Shown in pieces: positions 33,202 to 38,855 of a DNA stretch of 38,855 nt (within the stretch, counting starts at the first letter, position 1; each line of letters starts with the position of its first letter). This DNA comes from an uncultured Oscillospiraceae bacterium (GTDB lineage: Bacteria > Bacillota > Clostridia > Oscillospirales > Oscillospiraceae), in the NCBI GenBank assembly GCA_949948775.1, contig CATLHC010000023.1, positions 1 through 38,855 of the forward strand. The letters run 5' to 3'. A program made the translations under genes and the position numbers. The notes beneath the pieces are model-generated. The model worked only from the letters and a program-made list of their open reading frames with translations. It searched no databases and was not told the origin of the DNA.

Positions 33202-34074
33202 TTATCCCTCTGTTTGTCCAAATTTTGTTTGAAAATCCTGGTAAATCTTTTTCATGGCCAGCGCGTCCTCCGCCTGGGTGCCCGCGCTCTCGCAGATAAA
33301 GGTGGGGCTCCACCCCCGACGGGCCACCGCCGCGGCCAGCGGCGTCCAGTCCGGGCCGTAGCCCCCGTCGTCGGCGAAGGTACGGTGGCACTTTTCTCCG
33401 CCCTTGGGGGTGAACTCAATGTGGGAAAAATGGCTGTGGAAGCGGGATGCCCGGTCCCGGCCCAGTACCTGCTCCATACGGCTGAGCATCCGCTCCATGG
33501 CCTCGGCGCCGTCGTCCGCCCCCAGCGAGCGGGCGTAGAGATGGCCGAAGTCCACGCAGGGGAGCAGCCGCTCATCTACGGTACACAGCTCCAGCACCTC
33601 GTCCAGATCGCCCAGCTGATTGATCTTACCCATGGTCTCCGGACACAGGGTGATGTGGGCAAAGCCCGCGCCGTCACAGGCGGCGACGACCGCTTTCAAG
33701 GAGCGAAGAGCGATGTCCTGGGCCTCCCGCCGGGTGCGCTTCATCAGCGCCCCGGAGTGGATGACCACCCGCTTTGCCCCCATCCAGTCCGCCACTAAAC
33801 AGGCCCCGGTGACGTAGCCGATGGTCTTCTGCAGAGCGTCCGGGTCCGGGTTGGCCAGGTTGATGAAGTAGGGCGCGTGGAGGGAGAGGGCGATCCCGTG
33901 CGACCTGGCGGACAGGCCCACCCCGCGGGCGGTGTCCTCCCCCACGTGGATCCCCTTACTGCACTGGTACTCGTAGCAGTCCAGGCCGAGTTCCCTCAGC
34001 CATTTCGGCGCGTCCGCCGAGGACTTGTAGGGGAAATTTTCCGCGTTTCCGGCGGGTCCGAAGACGGCGCTCAT
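33202..34074 (-). CDS. Endonuclease IV-like TIM-barrel protein
   Basis: A 290-aa AP-endonuclease family 2 protein. Candidate zinc ligands follow the Nfo pattern: H66 (LSLHAPY), H106 (VVIHSG), E146 (CPETMG), D175 and H178 (CVDFGHLY), H213/H215/H218 (FHSHFSH), H230 and E262 (CESAG). It could repair abasic DNA, or be one of the Nfo-like proteins of unknown substrate, since the sequence diverges from classical Nfo in the DNA-binding loops. The ATG overlaps the YqeG stop (ATGA), so it is co-translated. Confidence 0.85.
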   Translation of the reverse strand: MSAVFGPAGNAENFPYKSSADAPKWLRELGLDCYEYQCSKGIHVGEDTARGVGLSARSHGIALSLHAPYFINLANPDPDALQKTIGYVTGACLVADWMGAKRVVIHSGALMKRTRREAQDIALRSLKAVVAACDGAGFAHITLCPETMGKINQLGDLDEVLELCTVDERLLPCVDFGHLYARSLGADDGAEAMERMLSRMEQVLGRDRASRFHSHFSHIEFTPKGGEKCHRTFADDGGYGPDWTPLAAAVARRGWSPTFICESAGTQAEDALAMKKIYQDFQTKFGQTEG

Positions 34075-34574
34075 AGCTTCTCTCCTTTCGCGGACAGCAG
34101 CCGGAAGGGGACCTCCACGGCGTAGCGCAGATACCGCCCCGGATTGCCCGCCAGCCGGATGGGTTCCACCAGAATGGCGCTCACTCCGGCCAGATTGCCG
34201 CCCAGTACGTCGGTGAACACCTGGTCGCCCACGATGGCGGTCTGCTCTTTTGTCACACCCATCCGTTCCATAGCCTTGTAAAAAGAGGGAGGCTTGGGCT
34301 TGCCCGCGTGGCCGATGAAAGGCACGTCCAGTCCCTCGGAGAAAACGCGGGGGCGGTGCTCATGCCGGTTGTTGGACAGGACAAACAGCGTCACGCCGTG
34401 GGCGGCCAGATCGTCCCGCCACGCTCTCAGCTTCTCGTCCGGCAAGGGCACGCCGTAGGGCACCAGCGTGTTGTCCAAATCCGCCAGCAGCAGCTTGAAG
34501 CCCCGGCGCTCCAGCGCCGCGCCGGTAATCTCATAAATGTCATGGGCCGTGAACCGGGCCCGGAACCACGCCAT
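34071..34574 (-). CDS. YqeG family HAD phosphatase
   Basis: A 167-aa HAD-IIIA enzyme. Motif I is LLLADLDNTLVPY with D32 and D34, motif II LFVLSNN, and motif IV VGDQVFTDVLGGN. YqeG proteins are phosphatases; one relative dephosphorylates phosphatidylglycerol-phosphate, so a lipid role is possible but unproven here. First gene of the minus group yqeG - endonuclease IV-like - 82-aa protein - pepP. Confidence 0.9.
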   Translation of the reverse strand: MAWFRARFTAHDIYEITGAALERRGFKLLLADLDNTLVPYGVPLPDEKLRAWRDDLAAHGVTLFVLSNNRHEHRPRVFSEGLDVPFIGHAGKPKPPSFYKAMERMGVTKEQTAIVGDQVFTDVLGGNLAGVSAILVEPIRLAGNPGRYLRYAVEVPFRLLSAKGEKL

Positions 34575-34610
34575 ACTCCACCTTCTATTCCGCCCGGGAC
34601 GAGCATAGTA

Positions 34611-34639
34611 TTGTGATAACAGCGTCTACTATATCACAA
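34611..34639. promoter_or_regulatory. Perfect dyad between divergent genes
   Basis: TTGTGATA (34611-34618) and TATCACAA (34632-34639) are exact 8-bp inverted arms around 13 bp. It sits between divergent yqeG and the gene at 34670, in an AT-rich pocket. I cannot fit a sure -35/-10 pair on either strand. Confidence 0.55.
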
Positions 34640-34669
34640 AATTTTGCCATTCACAAGGGGGAACATCCG

Positions 34670-35443
34670 ATGAAGGAGCTGCTGATGGCCCTGCCCGCCG
34701 GGCGGGAGACCCAGGGGAGGAGCTACGGCCTCACCCCCGCCCACATGGCCTACCGGGTGGGGGCGGGACCCAAGCTGCTGGGGATCCGTCTGCCCCAGGG
34801 CCTGCGGGGCGGGCTGATGCAGGTGGACTGCGCCGGGTTCGACGGGGGCGGCGACCCGGTGGGCTGCTGCCGCCAGATCCTGGGGGAGTGCCGCCGCCGG
34901 TTTTTCCGGGGCGTCGTGTGCGATTTTGAGGGGATGCCGGCGGGCTGCCTGGGCAAGCTGGTGGAGATTCTGGACCGCAACTGCGCCGCCCAGGGCTGGT
35001 CGCTGTACGTGCCGGAGTGCTATGCCTGCTACGCGCCGAAGGCGCGGGTGCTCATCCCCTCCGCCCTCACCCACGGCACGCTGGAGCGGCGGCTGCGGGC
35101 GGCGGCGGACCGGTACGGCCTCCCGCGCACCGCCCTGGCGGTGGAGTGGGTGCGAGAGGATTTCCTCCTGCCCGCCAAGGGCCGGGGCGAGCCGATGAGC
35201 CGGGAGAAGCTGGAGGGGCTGATCCACCGCCTGGAGCCGGCGGTGTTTTTCGACCGGGGGCTGTGCGCCCACTATTTCACTTACATGAAGGGGCCCCAGG
35301 CTCATTTTGTGCTGTTCGACACGCCCCGCTCCATCCGGGAAAAGCTGTCGGCGGCCCAGCGGCTGGGGGTGCCCGCCGCCCTGCTGCCCGGCCCCGAGAT
35401 CGAGGAGCATCTGGAGGAAATTTTTGGGGAAAATAGAGGATGA
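34670..35443 (+). CDS. Hypothetical protein, possibly TIM-barrel
   Basis: A 257-aa cytosolic protein that I do not recognise. The frame is supported by RBS AAGGGGG and by strong third-position GC. Segments FRGVVCDFEGMPAGCLGKLVEILDRNCAAQGWSLYVPECYACYAPKARVLIPSALTHGTLERRLRAA and TALAVEWVREDFLLP suggest alternating beta strands and helices with acidic residues at strand ends, as in a glycosidase-like barrel. No signal peptide. It ends 7 nt before the NiaR promoter. Function not assigned. Confidence 0.6.
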   Translation: MKELLMALPAGRETQGRSYGLTPAHMAYRVGAGPKLLGIRLPQGLRGGLMQVDCAGFDGGGDPVGCCRQILGECRRRFFRGVVCDFEGMPAGCLGKLVEILDRNCAAQGWSLYVPECYACYAPKARVLIPSALTHGTLERRLRAAADRYGLPRTALAVEWVREDFLLPAKGRGEPMSREKLEGLIHRLEPAVFFDRGLCAHYFTYMKGPQAHFVLFDTPRSIREKLSAAQRLGVPAALLPGPEIEEHLEEIFGENRG

Positions 35444-35449
35444 CCCCGC

Positions 35450-35478
35450 TTGCAGGGGTGGGGCGGGTGTGGTATACT
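35450..35478 (+). promoter_or_regulatory. Promoter of niaR
   Basis: TTGCAG (35450-35455), 17 bp, TATACT (35473-35478). Located between the preceding stop and the RBS AAGGAGG. Confidence 0.65.
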
Positions 35479-35512
35479 GGACCAAATCACCGCCCGCGAA
35501 GGAGGCCCCCGC

Positions 35513-36022
35513 ATGAACACCACTGAGCGCCGCAGCCGCATTCTGGATTACCTGAGAGCCGCCGACAGCCCCCTGTCCGCCACAGCGCTGGCCCAAAGGC
35601 TGTCGGTGAGCCGCCAAATCATCGTGGGCGACGTGGCGCTGCTGCGGGCGGCGGGGGAGAGCGTCACCGCCACACCCCGGGGGTATGTGCTGGAGCGCCC
35701 CCGGGCGGGCTTTTCCCGCACGGTTGCCTGCCTCCACAGCGGGGAGGACATGGAGCGGGAGCTGACGCTGATGGTGGACCAGGGGTGCACCGTGGAGAAC
35801 GTCATCGTGGAGCACCCGGTGTACGGCCAGCTCACGGGGCCGCTGGATCTGTCCTCCCGGTATGACGTGTCGGAGTTTATACGAAAAGTTGAGGAAAACG
35901 ACGCCCGGCCCCTGTCCGCCCTGACGGACGGCATCCATCTGCACACCCTGCGCTGCCCCGACCGGGCGGCCTTTGAGCGGGTGCTGGCGGCGCTGGACGA
36001 GGCGGGGTTTTTGGCGAGTTAG
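35513..36022 (+). CDS. niaR: NiaR-type niacin-responsive transcriptional repressor (3H domain)
   Basis: A 169-aa regulator: N-terminal HTH_11 domain (ILDYLRAADSPLSATALAQRLSVSRQIIVGDVALLRAAG) and a C-terminal 3H domain with conserved histidines H75, H101, H142 and H144 and acidic E83, arranged like the metal-binding set of Thermotoga NiaR. NiaR represses NAD-biosynthesis or niacin-uptake genes when nicotinate is present. No niacin gene follows here, so its targets are elsewhere. Confidence 0.9.
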   Translation: MNTTERRSRILDYLRAADSPLSATALAQRLSVSRQIIVGDVALLRAAGESVTATPRGYVLERPRAGFSRTVACLHSGEDMERELTLMVDQGCTVENVIVEHPVYGQLTGPLDLSSRYDVSEFIRKVEENDARPLSALTDGIHLHTLRCPDRAAFERVLAALDEAGFLAS

Positions 36023-36066
36023 GGCATCTGCAACCGCTGGGTGCTAAAATTTCCAAGGATAATTGG

Positions 36067-36095
36067 TTGCCTCTTTTCTGGGGAGCGGCTAAAAT
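36067..36095 (+). promoter_or_regulatory. Promoter of the XRE membrane regulator
   Basis: TTGCCT (36067-36072), 17 bp, TAAAAT (36090-36095). Confidence 0.55.
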
Positions 36096-36120
36096 GGGGC
36101 CCAGAAAGGAGGGTCAAACG

Positions 36121-36816
36121 ATGACCTTGGCGGAAAAAATCACTGTCCTGCGGGTGGAGCGCAGACTGTCCCAGGGCGACTTGGCGGAGAGGCTGGATGT
36201 GTCCCGCCAGTCGGTGAGCAAGTGGGAGACGGGCCAGACGGTGCCCGAGCTGGAGAAGATCATCAAGCTGGCCGACCTGTTCGGCGTGACGGTGGATGAG
36301 CTGGTGCGGAACGGAGAGGCGCCTCGTCCGCCGAAGCCTCAGGTGGTCTATGTGGAGCGGGAGCGGAAGACCGGCCTGACCCGGCTCCAGACTGCGGGTG
36401 TCGTCTGTGCGGCCGTGGGCGGCGGGATGATCGTGGTAGGTATTTTGGGGGCTGGCGTACTGTTCATCCCAGGCGTGGGGCTGATCATTTTGAGCCTGCC
36501 GCTGCTGCTGGCGAAAACGCATCCCTGGTTGATCGAGGGCTGGCTGCTTGCCGGGCTGGGCTGGCTGGTGGGTCCGTATACCGGTCTGACCCCGTTGAGG
36601 CCCCTACGCGGGTTTGCGTGGATATACCATTATTTTGCCAATCCCGGTCCCGGAAGGGGAGCTGTTCTGCTGGGCGGCACCATCGCCGCGGGCCGCGACC
36701 TTCTGACCCTGGCGCTGGTCCTTTTCACCGCACGGCTTCTGCTGGGCGCCTGGAATGCCCGAAGGAGGCGGGCTGAGCCGGGGGCGGCTCCCCGCAAAAG
36801 AGGGCAGACGCCCTGA
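36121..36816 (+). CDS. XRE-type DNA-binding protein with membrane domain
   Basis: A 231-aa protein: N-terminal helix-turn-helix of the XRE family (KITVLRVERRLSQGDLAERLDVSRQSVSKWETGQTVPELEKIIKLADLFGVTVDELV, residues 6-62), a short linker (VVYVERERK) and four hydrophobic segments from about residue 89 to 217. It ends in a basic tail. Such proteins act as membrane-attached regulators. ATG 36121 follows AAAGGAGGG. Confidence 0.9.
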   Translation: MTLAEKITVLRVERRLSQGDLAERLDVSRQSVSKWETGQTVPELEKIIKLADLFGVTVDELVRNGEAPRPPKPQVVYVERERKTGLTRLQTAGVVCAAVGGGMIVVGILGAGVLFIPGVGLIILSLPLLLAKTHPWLIEGWLLAGLGWLVGPYTGLTPLRPLRGFAWIYHYFANPGPGRGAVLLGGTIAAGRDLLTLALVLFTARLLLGAWNARRRRAEPGAAPRKRGQTP

Positions 36817-36834
36817 TTTTAGGCAAAAAGCCCA

Positions 36835-36862
36835 TTGACATTTTCTCCCGAGGCAGTATAAT
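36835..36862 (+). promoter_or_regulatory. Promoter of the EIIC-like gene
   Basis: TTGACA (36835-36840), 16 bp, TATAAT (36857-36862). Confidence 0.8.
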
Positions 36863-36904
36863 AGTCCGCACAGGTGTCAAGACACCTGCGCGGACTACTT
36901 TTTT
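36863..36904 (+). terminator. Terminator-like hairpin in the EIIC leader
   Basis: AGTCCGC (36863-36869) and CAGGTGTC (36871-36878) pair with GACACCTG (36881-36888) and GCGGACT (36890-36896), one A-C mismatch, then ACTTTTTTG. It starts directly at the expected +1 and ends 20 nt before the gene: an attenuator or 5' stabiliser between promoter and coding sequence. Confidence 0.75.
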
Positions 36905-36922
36905 GAGAGTTGAGGGATGGAT

Positions 36923-38020
36923 ATGGAAAAGCTCAAGGCATTCTTGAAGCGCAAGGACATTGTGATTTCCGCAAAGCGGTACGGCATCGACGCGCTGGGC
37001 GCCATGGCCCAGGGCCTGTTCTGCTCCCTGCTCATCGGCACCATCGTCAAGACCCTGGGGGAGCAGACGGGGCTGGCGTTTCTGGTGGACGTGGGCAACT
37101 ACGCCTCCGCCATGAGCGGTGCGGCCATGGCCGTGGCCATCGGCTGGGCGCTGAAGGCGCCCCCCATGGCGCTGTTCTCCCTGGCCACGGTGGGCTATGC
37201 CGCCAACGCCCTGGGCAGCGTCACCCTGGACGGCGGCAAGGGCGCGGGCGGGCCGCTGGCGGTGCTGTTCATCGCCATCGTCGCGGCGGAGTGCGGCAAG
37301 GCCGTGTCCAAGGAGACCAAGGTGGATATCCTGGTCACCCCGCTGGTGACGATTCTGGTGGGTGTGGGGCTGTCCGCGCTGACTGCCCCGGCCATCGGCA
37401 CCGCCGCCACCGCCATCGGCAATATCACCCGGCTGGCCACCGACGAACAGCCCCTGCTCATGGGCGTGCTGGTGAGCGTGGTCATCGGCATGGCGCTGAC
37501 CCTGCCCATCTCCTCTGCCGCCATCTGCGCGGCCTTCAGCCTGACGGGGCTGGCGGGGGGCGCGGCGGTGGCGGGCTGCTGCGCCAATATGGTGGGCTTT
37601 GCCGTGCTGTCCTTCCGGGAGAACGGCTGGGGCGGTCTGGTGAGCCAGGGCATCGGCACCTCCATGCTGCAGATGGGCAACATCGTGAAGAATCCGAGGA
37701 TTTGGCTGCCCGCCATTTTGACCTCCGCCATCACCGGGCCCATTGCCACCTGTGTGTTCCGGCTGGAGATGAACGGCCCCCCGGTGTCCGCCGGCATGGG
37801 CACCTGCGGCCTGGTGGGTCAGATCGGGGTGTGGACGGGCTGGATCGCCCCCAGTGAGCAGGCGGTGGCCAACGGCGCCGCTGCCATCATCCCGGGGGTC
37901 TTTGAGTGGATTGGGCTGATCCTGATCTCCTTCGTGCTGCCCGCCCTGCTGTGCTGGGCCTTCGGGCTGTGGTTCCGGAAGATCGGCTGGATCCGGGAGG
38001 GCGATCTGAAGCTGGACTGA
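36923..38020 (+). CDS. PTS EIIC-like membrane transporter (EIIC_2 family), orphan
   Basis: A 365-aa polytopic membrane protein with about nine or ten hydrophobic segments, matching the PTS_EIIC_2 group (GIDALGAMAQGLFCSLLIGTIVKTLGEQ; LTSAITGPIATCVFRLEMNGPPVSAGMGTCGLVGQIGVW). No EIIA or EIIB gene is adjacent, so it may work as a non-PTS permease. I prefer ATG 36923, which is 6 nt from TGAGGG; ATG 36917 abuts that RBS. Substrate unknown. Confidence 0.82.
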   Translation: MEKLKAFLKRKDIVISAKRYGIDALGAMAQGLFCSLLIGTIVKTLGEQTGLAFLVDVGNYASAMSGAAMAVAIGWALKAPPMALFSLATVGYAANALGSVTLDGGKGAGGPLAVLFIAIVAAECGKAVSKETKVDILVTPLVTILVGVGLSALTAPAIGTAATAIGNITRLATDEQPLLMGVLVSVVIGMALTLPISSAAICAAFSLTGLAGGAAVAGCCANMVGFAVLSFRENGWGGLVSQGIGTSMLQMGNIVKNPRIWLPAILTSAITGPIATCVFRLEMNGPPVSAGMGTCGLVGQIGVWTGWIAPSEQAVANGAAAIIPGVFEWIGLILISFVLPALLCWAFGLWFRKIGWIREGDLKLD

Positions 38021-38043
38021 CGCGGCGCTTTCACGCCGCAGAG

Positions 38044-38071
38044 AGCCCCGCCCATCTGGGCGGGGCTTTTT
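38044..38071 (+). terminator. Terminator of the EIIC-like gene
   Basis: AGCCCCGCCC (38044-38053) pairs with GGGCGGGGCT (38058-38067), T4 following. A smaller GCGGCG/CGCCGC hairpin lies just upstream. Confidence 0.88.
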
Positions 38072-38136
38072 GACGCTTTTGACAAAGAAACCTCCGTCTC
38101 GACCGGAAAAAAGGTGGGAAAAAGTCTGAAATCAGC

Positions 38137-38165
38137 TTGACGGACCGTGAGGTTTGTGCTATAAT
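38137..38165 (+). promoter_or_regulatory. Promoter of the L7Ae-like gene
   Basis: TTGACG (38137-38142), 17 bp, TATAAT (38160-38165). Confidence 0.8.
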
Positions 38166-38203
38166 TCCAAATTGCGCTGATACGCCAAAAGGAGGCCTGC
38201 CCG

Positions 38204-38443
38204 ATGCTCAATGAACTGACCAACGCAGCCAAGGTCGTGGGGGTCAAGCAGGTCCGCCGGGCGTTGGCGGACGGCCAGGCAAAGCGTTTGTACCTGGCGG
38301 AAGACGCCGACCCGCAGCTCACCCAGCCCCTGGAACGCCAGGCGGCGGAGCGGGGTATAGAGGCGGTTTGGACCGGGTCCATGAAAGCGCTGGGCAGAGC
38401 CTGCGGCATCGCCGTGGGGACCGCCGCAGCCGCCATAATTTGA
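38204..38443 (+). CDS. Ribosomal protein L7Ae/L30e-like protein (YbxF family)
   Basis: A 79-aa kink-turn RNA-binding protein of the L7Ae/L30e/Gadd45 family (VVGVKQVRRALADGQAKRLYLAEDADPQL, then GSMKALGRACGIAVG). In Firmicutes ybxF lies between rpoC and rpsL; here it keeps the rpsL position but rpoC is absent upstream. RBS AAAGGAGG. It binds K-turn RNA; its cellular role is not settled. Confidence 0.9.
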   Translation: MLNELTNAAKVVGVKQVRRALADGQAKRLYLAEDADPQLTQPLERQAAERGIEAVWTGSMKALGRACGIAVGTAAAAII

Positions 38444-38506
38444 GTCCGGCCCGCGCAGATTCCGGCGGAGCGGGCGCGCAGTGTGCGCTCCTGCAGATTT
38501 TTCCGT

Positions 38507-38540
38507 TTTTAACGAATAATCCTTGGAAAGTTCGTTAAAA
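38507..38540 (+). promoter_or_regulatory. Inverted repeat in front of rpsL
   Basis: TTTTAACGAA (38507-38516) and TTCGTTAAAA (38531-38540) are perfect 10-bp arms around 14 bp, 27 bp before the rpsL start. AT-rich TATATATTC follows. It could be a leader hairpin or an operator; I see no certain promoter boxes. Confidence 0.5.
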
Positions 38541-38567
38541 TATATATTCATTGAAAGGAGGAAAATC

Positions 38568-38855
38568 ATGCCTACTTTTAACCAACTGGTCCGCAAGGGC
38601 CGCGAGAAGAGCACCTACAAGTCCAACTCTCCCGCCATGCAGCACGGTCTGAACACCCTGAAGAATAAGGAGACCGACCTGCCCTCTCCCCAGAAGCGGG
38701 GCGTGTGCACCGCCGTTCGTACTTCCACCCCGAAGAAGCCGAACTCCGCGCTGCGTAAGATCGCCCGTGTGCGCCTGACCAACGGCTACGAGGTCACCGC
38801 CTATATCCCCGGCGTGGGCCACAACCTGCAGGAGCACTCTGTGGTCATGATCCGC
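38568..38855 (+). CDS. rpsL: 30S ribosomal protein S12, partial (runs off the window)
   Basis: The first 96 codons of rpsL. Ribosomal protein S12 is in the decoding centre; [46 protein letters not shown] is unmistakable. The N-terminal region is about 14 residues longer than in E. coli ([27 protein letters not shown]), a feature of clostridial S12. The TPKKP lysines linked to streptomycin response are wild type. RBS AAAGGAGG. The frame is open at 38855. Confidence 0.98.
   Translation, partial: MPTFNQLVRKGREKSTYKSNSPAMQHGLNTLKNKETDLPSPQKRGVCTAVRTSTPKKPNSALRKIARVRLTNGYEVTAYIPGVGHNLQEHSVVMIR

Noticed and set aside
38568-38700. Insertion in S12 as a possible novelty
   Set aside because: The longer N-terminal region is a known feature of clostridial S12 proteins.

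Overview
The window is GC-rich chromosomal DNA (no phage, IS, CRISPR, rRNA or tRNA seen) from a spore-forming, anaerobic-type Firmicute, most likely a Clostridia member of the Oscillospiraceae / Flavonifractor-Lawsonibacter-Intestinimonas kind. Reasons: a complete spoIIAA-spoIIAB-sigF sporulation operon, a T-box leader on valS, SLH and stalk-domain secreted proteins, LytTR-DUF3021 and YitT proteins, the clostridial long form of ribosomal protein S12, strong AGGAGG-type ribosome binding sites, and many consensus sigma-A promoters (TTGACA/TTGCAA, 16-18 bp, TATAAT/TATACT).

Layout. 1-1085: structured leader and an SDR reductase resembling the YmfI-type EF-P reductase. 1154-6296: liv operon (substrate-binding lipoprotein, two permeases, two ATPases) behind a perfect promoter bracketed by an inverted repeat. 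6482-7436: LytTR regulator plus DUF3021 membrane protein. 7593-9415: secreted SLH protein. 9504-15956: a divergent type IIA topoisomerase (B-like and A-like subunits) whose two genes are separated by a secreted stalk-domain protein with its own MerR/CueR-type promoter. 16099-18145: YitT membrane protein and an unknown lipoprotein. 18167-20340: glnS with a perfect palindrome at its transcription start, then a small AT-richer secreted or anchored protein. 20396-21870 (minus): sigF operon. 22014-25128 (minus): a long inverted repeat, valS, T-box, promoter. 25165-25546: two small paralogous membrane proteins. 25591-29670 (minus): a six-gene operon (Lrp/AsnC regulator, aminotransferase, ThrH-like phosphatase, small membrane protein, DUF1015, small membrane protein). 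29711-30892: efp and an acidic zinc-ribbon-like protein. 30933-34574 (minus): polysaccharide deacetylase, then a yqeG - endonuclease IV-like - small membrane protein - Xaa-Pro peptidase group. 34670-38020: unknown protein, NiaR-type repressor, XRE membrane regulator and an orphan EIIC-like transporter. 38137-38855: L7Ae-like protein and the start of rpsL, where the window ends.

Themes. Most of the window is ordinary housekeeping, and I do not see a defence island or a biosynthetic cluster. The less ordinary parts are: the split, divergent topoisomerase with Ala at the quinolone-contact serine; the MerR-type promoter and structured leader in front of the stalk-domain gene, which carries a GGADGPT motif known from sodium-pump decarboxylases; hairpins placed at the transcription start of three promoters (liv, glnS, EIIC); a shared GTTGACA/TGTCAAC dyad in the SDR gene and the liv promoter; and a candidate EF-P modification enzyme alongside efp with the matching lysine. 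All functions are inferred from sequence motifs read by eye; no database search was possible.
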